64,000 nucleotides of DNA from Saposhnikovia divaricata. Taxonomy: Eukaryota; Streptophyta; Magnoliopsida; Apiales; Apiaceae. Positions within the stretch are counted from its first letter, which is position 1; each line of letters opens with the position of its first letter. The notes beneath the pieces were generated by a model. The model saw only the letters and a program-made list of their open reading frames with translations. It was not told where the DNA came from and did no database searches. The translations under genes and the position numbers were made by a program. The stretch lies in NCBI GenBank assembly GCA_036435485.1, contig CM071598.1, positions 194,721,148-194,785,147 of the forward strand, given 5' to 3'. Positions 35,240-44,995 of the stretch are shown here, one piece after another.

Positions 35240-35863
35240 TGATATGGGCTAAAAGTAAGCCCTAAAGACACATTCAATGTGGCATTAATTAGACCCGGAA
35301 TGGTCCAAACGTGGGGCCCACCAGATTGGCCCAAACCCTATTTATAATATTAATTTCGTAATTAATATTAAGGGTAATAAATAGCTCAGCAAATAAGAGT
35401 TAAACAAGTATATTACTCTTGCCTGACTTAGCCTCCAAGATACATATTTCAACATGGAAACTGATTCCTATAAGGAATAGATGTAGAACCTTCCTAAAGG
35501 AAGACTTGTCCACCAAGTCTCTGACTCCTACCATAATTCTAGGGCTTCTCAGCCTATATAAAGGGTCTAACCCCTCATCTCAGAACCACGTTTTGGACAC
35601 AGCTCCATACGTCACCCACCACGTTTTGGCTTAATCCTCGAATAAGGACATACAAGCCACTTCGTCCTAGGTGAGCTCTCGCCGCCATAGCCTCGAGGGC
35701 ACCATTACCTAGAACTACGTCTTGGCTTGATTCTCAATAACGAGATACGTAGGCACTCTGTGAGGACCGATCAGTCTCGTAACACGGAAACAACCATTAA
35801 AGCTCGAAGCTCAACCACCCTAGCATTAATTACAAATCGTAACCTAGTTTTTATTCCACAACA
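35240..35863 (+). repeat. 3' LTR of the Tat element
   Basis: Near-identical to 20276-20899; visible differences are A/G at the TAARCCC and CTARGGC sites and T/C at CACATTYAATG. TATA box at 35555. It is preceded by the polypurine tract at 35229-35239. Confidence 0.95.
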
Positions 35864-35868
35864 AATTT

Positions 35869-36390
35869 AAACTTTTCTTCGTTTTTTATTAATTTCATAA
35901 TATATTTCACAAACTAAATAAAAATTATTTAAAAATAAAGAAAATAGAAAAATAGTGATATTGAGTTGACATTCATCCTAAAATTAGTGACTACCACTAA
36001 TTGAGTGTGTATGAATTTTTAATTCAAATTTAATGTTTTCTTCCTTTTTAATTAATTTTATATTATATATCACAAACTAGTTAAAAATTATTGAAAAATC
36101 AAGAAAATAGGAAAATAGTGATATTGAGTTGACATTCATCCTAAAATTAGTGAAAACCACTAGTTGAGCGTGTATGAATTTTCAATTCGAATTTAAACTT
36201 TTCTTCATTTTTAATTAATTTCATAATATATTTCACAAACTAAATAAAAATTATTAAAAAATATAGAAAATAGAAAAATAGTGATATTGAGTTGATATTT
36301 ATTAATTTTTTAATTTATTTGAAATAATAATTATCATAAGAAAAGTAAAATCTCTATTTTAAAAAAATAAATAATGAAAATATTTTGGGA
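35869..36390. repeat. Subterminal repeats of the Mutator-like element, about 165 bp
   Basis: ATTGAGTTGACATTCATCC, then AAAATTAGTGA and GAGTGTGTATGAATTTT recur at about 35960, 36126 and (partly) 36286, and again at 20206-20260 on the other side of the Tat element, showing that these flanks were once continuous. Confidence 0.85.
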
Positions 36391-36575
36391 TGTAGTGCTG
36401 ACGCCCTCCATGTTTCATGGTGGACGCCCTCCATGAAACATGGAGGGCGTAGCCTTTTGTTCCAACTTTCCAGCATTTTGTTCCAACTTTCCAGCATTTT
36501 GTCTTTTTGAAACTGCACAGTTTTTTCAGCTTCTTTGTTCATCTTTGGAGAGCAAAAAATAAGGTTAGAATTTTC

Positions 36576-37126
36576 ATGGCTTCTTATTTATTTAATTATG
36601 ATTCTAACTCTTCTAGTGATCATAACGACTTTAATTATGTAACTCCCGTTCGAAGTAAAAGAGTTTATCATAAATTTTTTGATGAAAATGGTGTTGAAAT
36701 TCATGAAACAATAGATGTTGATGATATTGATGATGTTGGTAAAAAATTTGGTGATACTTCCAATTTGAAGGGGAAAGAAAAAATAATTATTGATAGTGAT
36801 GAAGATGTTAATATTGGAAAAAAGGATGATATTGATGGTCGTGACAATGATAAAGATAATATTGGAGAAGAAAATATTGGATCTTTTCATGACAATGATA
36901 AAGCTAATATTGGAGAAGAAAATATTGGATCTTTTCATGACAATGATGAAGCTAATATTGGAGAAGAAAATATTGGATCTTTTTTTGCAAATATGAATGA
37001 TGAAGTGCCATGTGTTGGTATGCAATTTGATTCTTTACAAGAAGCGGAATGATTTTATAAAAATTATGGTCGTAATGTGGGGTTTGAGATAATTATTAGG
37101 AGCACTCATAAAAATTTAAAATAAAT
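36576..37126 (+). pseudogene. FAR1-type transposase N-terminal remnant of the Mutator-like element
   Basis: The frame from MASYLFNYDSNSSSDHNDF at 36576 runs to a TGA at 37050-37052. The same frame continues as FYKNYGRNVGFEIIIRSTHK to 37125. CVGMQFDSLQEAE followed by FYKNYGRNVGF is the start of the FAR1/FHY3 DNA-binding domain, used by Mutator-like transposases and by the transcription factors derived from them. Between about 36780 and 36980 lies an acidic region with three 16-residue repeats (NIGEENIGSF), a 48-nt tandem repeat. The transposase core, MULE DDE domain and SWIM finger are missing. The stop in place of Glu and the lost remainder make it a pseudogene. Confidence 0.7.
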
Positions 37127-37439
37127 TCAAAATTTAAAAATTAATTCGTTTATTTAGTGATATTCAAAATGTAATTATTAATATTTAAAACATAATTTTG
37201 CAATCATAATCTTCCAATCATTAATATTTTTTTTATTTAAACATAATCGTGTAATTATTAATATATACCCAAAAATATTAAACCATATCTTTCAGTCACT
37301 AATAAAAATACATAATAGAAATCCGTATAAAATGACAAATTATCGTTAGATTTTTAGCAAAAAAATCAGAACCGTTAGATCTTGATTAAATATTTTATAT
37401 GATTAATTTACTTTAATAAGCATTCAAGATTGGCTTGTT

Positions 37440-39350
37440 GTTTCTGTTTTTTAAAAAATACTTATCGACGATCCAACCGCACGTATGTCAATTTATTTCT
37501 AATTTATTGATATTCCCAAGTTTTTAAAAAATAATAAGTTTATTTTGATGGTAAAAGTGGTAGTCAACTATCGATTTGACCGGTACTACTAACTAGTGCT
37601 TTGTCCCGGATTGTTGTTTCTATTTTTTTAAAAATAATTATCGACGATCCAACCGCACATATGTCAATATATGTCTAATTTAGTGATATTCCCAAGTTTT
37701 TAAAAAATAATAAGTTTATTTGGATGGTAAAAGTGGTAGTCAACTATCGATTTGACCAATAGTGCTAACTAGTGCTTCGTCAAGGATTGTTGTTTCTATT
37801 TTTAAAAAATACTCATCGACGATCCAATCGTACGGATGTCAAAATATATCTAAGTTAGTGATATTCCCAAATTTTCAAAAAATAAAAAATTAATTTTGTT
37901 GGGGATCTTAGCAGATCACTACTATTCTAACTAGTACTTGTAACTAGTGCTTTGTCACGGATTGTTGTTTCTATTTTTAAAAAATACTCATCGACAATCC
38001 AACCGTATGGATGTCAAGATATATCTAAGTTAGTGATATTCCCAAATTTTCAAAAAATAAAAAATTAATTTTGTTGGGGATCTTAGCAGATCACTACTAT
38101 TCTAACTAGTACTTGTAACTAGTGCTTTGTCACGGATTGTTGTTAATATTTTTTAAAAAATACTTCTCGAAGATCCAACCGTACGGATGTCAAGATATAT
38201 CTAAGTTAGTGATATTCCCAAATTTTCAAAAAATAAAAAATTAATTTGGTTGGGGATCTTAGTAGATCACTACTATTCTAACTAGTACTTGTAACTAGTG
38301 CTTTGTCACGGATTGTTGTTATTATTTTTTAAAAAATACTTCTCGAAGATCCAACCGTACGGATGTCAAGATATATCTAAGTTAGTGATATTCCCAAATT
38401 TTCAAAAAATAAAAAATTAATTTGGTTGGGGATCTTAGTAGATCACTACTATTCTAACTAGTACTTGTAACTAGTGCTTTGTCACGGATTGTTGTTATTA
38501 TTTTTTAAAAAATACTACTCGAAGATCCAACCGTACGGATGTCAAGATATATCTAAGTTAGTGATATTCCCAAATTTTCAAAAAATAAAAAATTAATTTG
38601 GTTGGGGATCTTAGTAGAGCACTACTATTCTAACTAGTACTTGTAACTAGTGCTTTGTCACGGATTGTTGTTATTATTTTTTAAAAAATACTTCTTGAAG
38701 ATCCAACCGTACGGATGTCAATATATATCTAAGTTAGTGATATTCCCAAATTTTCAAAAAAAAAATAAATTAATTTGGATGGTAAAAGTGGTAGTCAACT
38801 AGCGATTTGACCAGTACTGCTAACTTGTGCTTTGTCCCGGATTGTTGTTTCTATTTCTTAAAAAATACTTATCGATGATCCAACCGCACATATGTCAATA
38901 TATGTCTAATTTAGTGATATTCCAAAGTTTTTAAAAAAATAATAAGTTTATTTGGATGGTAAAAGTGGTAGTCAACTATCGATTTGATAAGTACTACTAA
39001 CTAGTGCTTTGTCCCGAATTGTTGTTTCTATTTTTTAAAAAATACTTATCGACGATACAACCGCACATATGTCAATATATGTCTAATTTAGTGATATTCC
39101 CAAGTTTTTAAAAAATAATAAGTTTATTTGGATGGTAAAAGTGGTAGTCAACTATCGATTTGACCAGTACTGCTAACTAGTGCTTTGTCCCTGATTATTG
39201 TTTCTATTTTTTTAAAAATACTTATCGACGATACAACCGCAAATATGTCAATATATGTATAATTTATTGATATTCCCAAGTTTTTAAAAAATAATAACTT
39301 TATTTGGATGGTAAAAGTGGTAGTCAACTATCGATTTGACCAGTACTCCT
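37440..39350. repeat. 176-bp tandem array B, about 11 units, inside the Mutator-like element
   Basis: The anchor CGA(C/A)GATCCAACCG recurs at 37471, 37647, 37822, 37997, 38173, 38349, 38525, 38701, 38878, 39055 and 39231, spacing 175-177. Two subfamilies exist: outer units with GTGGTAGTCAACTATCGATT, and inner units (37822-38701) with GTTGGGGATCTTAGTAGATC. Inner units contain CCGTACGGATGTCAAGATAT, matching array A in inverted orientation. Confidence 0.95.
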
Positions 39351-39479
39351 AAATTAGTGAATCTAATGTAAAAATCTAAAAAATAGAAAATTAGTGAATC
39401 TAATGTAAAATTAATCACAGAATTAATTAGTATTAATATTTGAATTTTTATGAATTTTAATTCGAATTTTATCTTATTT

Positions 39480-39590
39480 TTCTATTTCTAATTTAATTTT
39501 CACAAGAATAAGGCCTCCATGTTTCATGGAGGACGCCCTCCATGAAACATGGCGGACGCCCTCCATGAAACATGGAGGGTGGGGGATATC
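39480..39590. repeat. Right TIR of the Mutator-like element with hairpins
   Basis: Alternating ACGCCCTCCATGAAACATGG modules, matching the left end at 20110-20165 in inverted orientation. The innermost part, CACAAG then AATAAGGCC, aligns to the left inner TIR in reverse complement. Outer limit uncertain. Confidence 0.7.
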
Positions 39591-39733
39591 CCCGGGGGGC
39601 TCCTGATTGATCTCCAAAATTATTATTATTATATATATATATATATATATAACATATTATACATTTTAATAAAACATTATACATGTTATTCAAATTCAAT
39701 TTTGATAAAACATTTTAATAATTATATATAATA

Positions 39734-39975
39734 GGGAAATTCTCATTGGTCCCCTTCTGGAATTGGCTTTTCCGGATGGTGCCATTTCATATTTTGGTCT
39801 TACGAGTGGCACCCCTAAAGTAAGTGATTACACTTATTATACCCTTCTGTTAATGAAAACGATAATAAAACGTTAAATTACTATTATATTTTGGGAAATT
39901 CTCATTGGTGCCCTTCTAGAATTGGCTTTTCCGAATTGTGCCGTTTCATTATTTGTTTTAATTCCGCAAATCAGT
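39734..39975. repeat. Direct duplication of about 65 bp, spacing 160
   Basis: GGGAAATTCTCATTGGT, then CCCTTCTGGAATTGGCTTTTCC begins at 39736 and recurs at 39896. Probably paired ends of a small decayed insertion; class unknown. Confidence 0.6.
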
Positions 39976-39983
39976 TTTAAGTT

Positions 39984-41706
39984 TTAAAAAATGGACACAG
40001 TTGTATTCAACCTTGCAGAAATAACGTGGCCTAGGTACTCAACCTTGTAGTTAGCTATTTCACATTTGCTTCTCTTGACAAATAGTTTGTGAGACCTCAG
40101 AACTTCAAGTACTTGCTGCAAGTGAAGAAGGTGGTCCTGCATAGTGGCACTATAGATTAAGATATCATCGAAAAACACCAAGATGAATCTGCCCAAGAAT
40201 GTACTGAAAACTTCGTTCATTAGGGCCTGAAATGTCGAGAGAGCGTTGGTCAAGCCAAATGGCATGACCAGAAATTCAAAGTGTCCCTGGTGTGTCTTGA
40301 AAGCGGTTTTGTAAACATCATTTTGGTGCTCCTTTATTTGGCGATACCCACTTCGAAGGTCCAATTTTGTGTAGACCTTGCTGCCTTGCAAGGTGGTCGG
40401 TAGCTCCTCTATAACAGGTATGGGGAATTTGTCTTTGATCGTGATGGAGTTCAGGGCCCTATAGTCGATGACCAAATGCCAGGTGTTGTCTTTTTTCCGA
40501 ATTAGTAAGACTGGGGCAGCAAATGGGGAAGTGCTGTTTCTGATGATGCAGGCATGTCGTTGGTAATTTTCTCAATTTCCTCTCTATGAGCCAAGGGGCA
40601 TCTGTATGGGTTTGTAGAAGTAGGCTTACTTCCTTCTTTTAATTGAATTTTATGGTCATGAGACCTGTTTGGTGGCAGCTGCTGTGGCACAGCAAAGACA
40701 TCAGCATAAGAAGATAGGATGTCTTCAATTTCCCTTGGTAACTCATCTAGCAACTGTATGGGGTTGTTGTTAACTTCACCATCTTTATGAATAGCAGCTA
40801 GTTGAATGAGAAAATAGGCTTCCTCTTTGTGAAACTTGGTAGGACAGCCATGGTTTACAATTTGTATGGTGGAAGTCTTGTGTATTTGTTGCAAAACCAC
40901 TTGTTGATGTTACCAGTTCACTATAATGCTGCCTCTTTGATAATCAAAGTAACTGGGCTAACCATCTTCATCCATTGAACTCCTAAAATCATATCATAAC
41001 CACCAAGAGGAATAATATGCAGGTTACCAGTAAACATTTGACCAGACATGGACCATTGTAAACCTTGTAATATGGAAGAACATTCTAATTTGGCACCATT
41101 AGCTACAGAAATTTTAAACGGAGTGCAAGGAGTAACCTTGAGTTGGAGATGTTTTACCAGGCTCTGAGAGATGAAATTGTGGGTTGAACCACTATCCACA
41201 AGTATTGTAATGCCCTTGTCCCTGAGTGTGCCCTGTAGTTTTAAGGTGAAGTTTCCTTGTGAGCCAGTCATAGCATGTAAGGAGACCTTTGCTGCTTCTT
41301 TTTGCGAAGTGGGAAAATCGAGATCATCCTCCCAGATTAGAGCACACTCCTCAGTATTGGTGTCATCTACAAATTGATCTTCTCCCATCCTAGCCCCCAT
41401 CCGCGTAATAGTGTTACCCATGTAAGTAATCTGATTCAAAAGCTCGGTGTTACTCGTCAAGACAGGGGGATCTCCTCCGATCTGCGGGATTGACCGTCCG
41501 TTAGGGATTCTAGGCGTAACAGATCTTCTATTGGAGCCCCTAGGAGTGAACGATCAGAGTTCCTCAAAGCTGAGTTCCTTGGTGGTGGCAGGGGTAGATT
41601 ACCCGTGGTCCTAATCTCCTCCACCCGGCGATCATCAACAGGCTCTCGATTTGACTATGACATCCTTCCTCTTGAGATTTCAAGAGCCCCTACTTCTAGC
41701 GCCACT
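39984..41706 (-). pseudogene. Gypsy retrotransposon fragment: gag trace, protease, RT
   Basis: Minus strand. A gag start region near 41640-41470 is short and largely deleted. Protease at 41460-40921 (ILVDSGSTHNFISQSLV, IPLGGYDMILGVQWM). The RT lead-in at 40900-40502 (SSYADVFAVPQQLPPNRSHD, LKEGSKP) is broken by frameshift. The RT core at 40475-39984 (MVIDYRALNSITIKDKFPIP, LDLRSGYRQIK, VMPFGLTNALSTFQALMN) carries the catalytic FFDDILIYS. It stops after YLGHVISA. RNase H, integrase and 3' LTR are missing. Same general type as the chromovirus at 53780 but a distinct copy. Confidence 0.9.
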
Positions 41707-42423
41707 TGTTACGGAGGAATTTGGGAAAATAAATTCGGGGAGGGTTTCTGAAATTGTAGTGGTGGCTGATGGCGAATGGCGTAGGACATTTAGGGTTAGG
41801 GTTTATGATTTGGGGATGACTGAGATTGTATGATGAGATTATTGCAATTTAGATCGAATGTTGTATTCTCTCTTTTTCGCAAGGGTTTGCATCTTACAAT
41901 ACAATGTGCCTACGTATCCTATTTATAGGAATCAAGACAAACGTAGTTCTTGGGGAGCAAGTAATTGTAATGGGCTAGATTTCCTTAGTTAGGAAGGCCA
42001 TTAAATCAAGGCCACCGCCTTAGACAATATTGAAATGGACTTTAAAGCCCAACCATTTCCTCGGAACGTAACGGTTAAGCTATTGACCCGAATTTATCGG
42101 AGTCAACGCTCACCTTGAGCCAAAGAGAAGATGTAGTTAGTTATGGGGTAGTCCTAAGATTTGTCATGGGGGCGAGATCCTCGACCCTTATGTTAAGGCA
42201 AGATCTCTCATCTCATGCAAGACCTAGCCCTTTTCCTGATCACATTAGTCGAGGACCTAATCAGTCCATAATCTTTCATTTTCCATAATTCAGCTACCAT
42301 GAGGACGAGTTATAAGAGTATTGGGCATAGTTATTTAAAAGGGCGAGATTTCCATTGTGAGCCCATGGACGAGGTCCAAAGGGCGAAGCCCAAAAATATA
42401 TTAAGCTATTTTCGGGTATAACA
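41707..42423 (-). repeat. 5' LTR of the minus-strand Gypsy fragment
   Basis: On the minus strand it starts TGTTATACCCGAAAATAGC and ends CCTCCGTAACA (TG...CA), 717 bp. A PBS-like TGGCGCTAGAAGTAGGGG follows, two bases inside. CTATAAATAG near 41920-41930 is a good TATA box. No partner LTR in the window. Confidence 0.85.
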
Positions 42424-42821
42424 ATTTATCTCATGTAAAAGTTGTAATCTATGCTAAAAAAAAAACTTGAACCATTTGCTGAGGACTTGTGGAAGGAGAT
42501 CAAAATAAATAACCTAACTTTGATAAGCATCCGGTTATGCCCCTGCTGCAAGGTTAAACTGTACCATAAAGATTCTACCCATTGGAGAAGTTGTTTTTGT
42601 CTTGTTTATGTATTCAGTTAAACTATTTTAAGCATACTTTGCATTAGTAATAGGTTTACCATCCATTTAATTTGCCATAAAATAGGTTTAGCATCCTTTT
42701 CTAAAATTCAGCTTGATAGTTGATTCCCCCCTTGTTTGGTATCATTTACTGCAACATATTCTTGATGTAGACTGTAGAGTTCCATTTAGTTTATGTAGAC
42801 TTTTTAATACTTTTCAGATAC
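42424..42821. other. Intergenic spacer
   Basis: No supportable gene. A short plus frame near 42465-42620 (KLEPFAEDLWKEIKINN) looks exon-like but has no family I can name and no clear splice signals. Confidence 0.4.
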
Positions 42822-43137
42822 CCTTATGTTGTGTTTGGTTGGGGTGAATCAAAATTGGAGGGAATGGAATGGAATGTGAATAAAAATATAGTTAAATGTT
42901 TAAAAATTTCATTCCTTATATCATTCCAATCCTAACCATCTAAGATAAAGTTTAAACACACCAACTTGAAAAGGAATGATCCATTCTCCTTCCAACCTAT
43001 TTTCTTCCCAAATCCTATCATAAAAAATTTGCACCCACTCATTTTTTTTTAAAATCTTACCTTTCATGTTCATTGTATTCCTTTAATTTCTATTCATTCC
43101 ATTCCATTCCATTCTCCCCAACCAAACACAACCTTAT
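42822..43137. mobile_element. MITE with TGTGTTTGGTTGGGG termini
   Basis: The left end reads TTGTGTTTGGTTGGGGTGAAT and the right end, in reverse complement, TTGTGTTTGGTTGGGGAGAAT, both leading into GGAATGGAATGG. About 315 bp, no coding sequence. Confidence 0.75.
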
Positions 43138-43144
43138 TCAACCA

Positions 43145-43287
43145 AGAGAACGGAATACCCTTATATTGTGTTTGGTTGGGGTGAATGGAATGGAATGGAA
43201 CTGAGTACGAGACAACAGGAGAACGGAATACCCTTATATTGTGTTTGGTTGGGGTGAATGGAATGGAACTGAGTACGAAACAACAGG
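43145..43287. repeat. Tandem duplication of a MITE end, two units of about 70 bp
   Basis: GAGAACGGAATACCC, then TTGTGTTTGGTTGGGGTGAA and GAACTGAGTACGA occurs twice in direct order, immediately right of the MITE. Its source is the MITE left end. Confidence 0.8.
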
Positions 43288-43424
43288 GACAGGTTAAGCT
43301 CCTGATGGAGTTGGAAGGATGATACTCGAAGTGGGAGATACCATCCATGTGGAGAAGGTGTTTACTTCATGTGCTATGTAATGACTAAAGTTAGTAGTAA
43401 TTGAAGTATTTTACATGTTCAGCG

Positions 43425-43560
43425 CCAATTTACGCGCATCTCGATTAATCCTGGGTGTCTCGCTTATCTCCATGTGCTTAGCTTGAATCAAACCTAGGAT
43501 CTCGTGGTGGTAAGCCCCAAAGGTCCTGGATTTAACCAACTGGGACACCGGTACAGGACT
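43425..43560 (-). mobile_element. tRNA-derived SINE
   Basis: On the minus strand, an A-box-like TGTCCCAGTTGG (43536-43547) and a B-box-like GGTTTGATTCA (43484-43494) are 41 nt apart, as in tRNA promoters. GATTAATCGAGATGCGCGTAA follows in the tail, a text I associate with plant SINEs. It is not a functional tRNA because no acceptor stem or anticodon arm forms. Confidence 0.7.
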
Positions 43561-43597
43561 GTTGAAATGTATATTGTTGTACATATATATTTACAAG

Positions 43598-44654
43598 TGT
43601 AACGTTGTTGGTCCCGGAGTATATTGCAGAAGGGGGGGTGGAATGCAATATAGATAATTTCAAATCTTTAACTCAACAACAATGATAAAGATTGTAAACT
43701 ATCTAGATAAGAATTGCAAACACAAGTAGTAATTCAAGATGTTCTCACAAAATAAATGTTTTATTTATTTTGTAATGTGTTGCTACAACCTCGATAAAAA
43801 TGGTTTTCTCAAACTTCGACTTCTTTTGAGAATCACTATTGAAAGAATGAGAGATGTGTCTCTATATAGACTAATCTTTCTTTTCCATCTCAGTCACATG
43901 GGTCGCGGATCTGTTGTTATTTTCAAGTGATAGCTCCTCACAATTTGCCCACACATGTGACCTTTCCTAAAATGCTATACAAACATAGTTATCTTTAAGC
44001 ATAAGGCATTCCGGGTTCTTTCCAAAATTAGCTATAACAATTCTAGTAGATGCAGACTTGTCATACTCTTTGAATTGTCGAGCCTCGTCTTGTGATCTCT
44101 CAAGCTTTTGTCATAGTCTTGCAGGTCTGCTACAATCTTTGACGAATTGCAACAAATCTGTTTCTCGAACATCTAAACTGGCACGGGGGTTTGACTGAGA
44201 TAAAATCCCCAAATTACATAATTCAGTGAGACAGTAACCCTTGCCTCCAAGTTTGCTGTCATAGGAATATTCAGTAGTTGACAGTCTGAGCTCCCGCCAA
44301 TGTTGCTGTCGGAACTCCAAACTTGCTGTCAAGTGTGAGAATGTTGTTGTCCTCTGCTTCAGCCGATGTTGCTGTCAAATGAAACTTACTGTCGTGACCT
44401 TGCAATATGCAGTCTTCTTGTAACGTTACCATCGATGCATTGACAGTAACCTTATTATTGCTGTCGAACTGATGTATTCTCTTGAGGCTTAAACATATCA
44501 ATGAACTTCTTCCAAGATACATACTTATTACATTTCAGTAATTATTTGAATACAAGAACACACTCTGGCTGTGACAGTATGTTCTACTTAGCCTATACAA
44601 ATAAACTAAGTACTAGTTAAGTTGTCTCTACGCTATCACCCATAAATCCTAACA
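43598..44654 (-). repeat. 3' LTR of the SIRE-type element
   Basis: On the minus strand TGTTAGGATTTATGG ... AACAACGTTACA, about 1057 bp. TATA-like TCTATATAGA at 43861-43870. Roughly ten TGACAG/CTGTCA motifs occur at 44230-44580. The open frames at 44111-44332 and 44271-44522 lie in the LTR and are not taken as genes. Confidence 0.85.
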
Positions 44655-44995
44655 ATCTCCCCCAATTTGTTTTTATGGACAATAACAACAAATTCTCAAT
44701 ACAAGCATGCTGACAACTTAACTAACATAGATCAGAATAGGATTCTAGAGCATTTCCAAGCATTTAGCATTACATAGGACAGTGATCTAAAGCAAAACAA
44801 GTACTCCTCGAGGTTGGGTAGATATGAGATTTATTTATCTTGTTATTAAACTTTCCTGTTCTATCTGTTCTCTCTCTTTCTGTGGAGATCTTCTTCCAAG
44901 TACTTTATGAGATCTTGCACTAGCTTCTTTTCATCAGCAGATACAGCATCATCTTCAATCTCATCAATGTACTGTTGGATTTGTCTAGAAGAGAC

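Larger units (their letters stand above)
20276..35863 (+). mobile_element. Tat-lineage Ty3/Gypsy LTR retrotransposon, integrase-less, 15.6 kb with insertion
   Basis: Two 624-bp LTRs (20276-20899, 35240-35863), TG...CA ends and TSD AATTT (20271-20275, 35864-35868). A PBS-like TGGCGCCGTCTGTGGG starts at 20902 and a purine tract GGGGGGCAAA precedes the 3' LTR. Coding order is gag, protease, RT, RNase H, then a second RNase H, the dual RNase H being the hallmark of the Tat/Ogre group. No integrase is present between the second RNase H and the 3' LTR. Instead there are about 3.9 kb of non-coding tandem repeats. A CACTA element (24687-29673) sits inside RT. By eye the LTRs differ at only about 3 positions, so insertion was recent. 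Confidence 0.95.
20090..39590. mobile_element. Mutator-like element interrupted by a Tat retrotransposon
   Basis: The left end (about 20090-20205) and right end (about 39480-39590, reverse complement) share a run of CCCTCCATG hairpins followed by AAAATTAAATTA and AATAGAAAAATAA text, giving long TIRs. Inside are subterminal repeats of about 165 bp (at 20200-20275 and 35869-36390), a FAR1-type transposase remnant (36576-37126) and 176-bp tandem array B. The Tat element 20276-35863 sits inside the left subterminal repeat with TSD AATTT. I could not find the 9-bp target duplication expected for Mutator-like elements, so outer limits are approximate. A third hairpin cluster at 36400-36450 may mean that two elements lie end to end. 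Confidence 0.6.

Noticed and set aside
36588..37025. Minus-strand frame rich in NIIFIIV
   Set aside because: Antisense of the acidic Asp/Asn-rich FAR1-type remnant; AT-rich composition explains it.
43425..43560. Functional tRNA gene
   Set aside because: A- and B-box text is present, but no acceptor stem or anticodon loop can be folded; a SINE fits better.
44111..44522. Minus-strand open frames in the SIRE LTR (and the copy at 63697-63906)
   Set aside because: They lie wholly within the LTR and are rich in the TGACAG repeat; no domain and no family.
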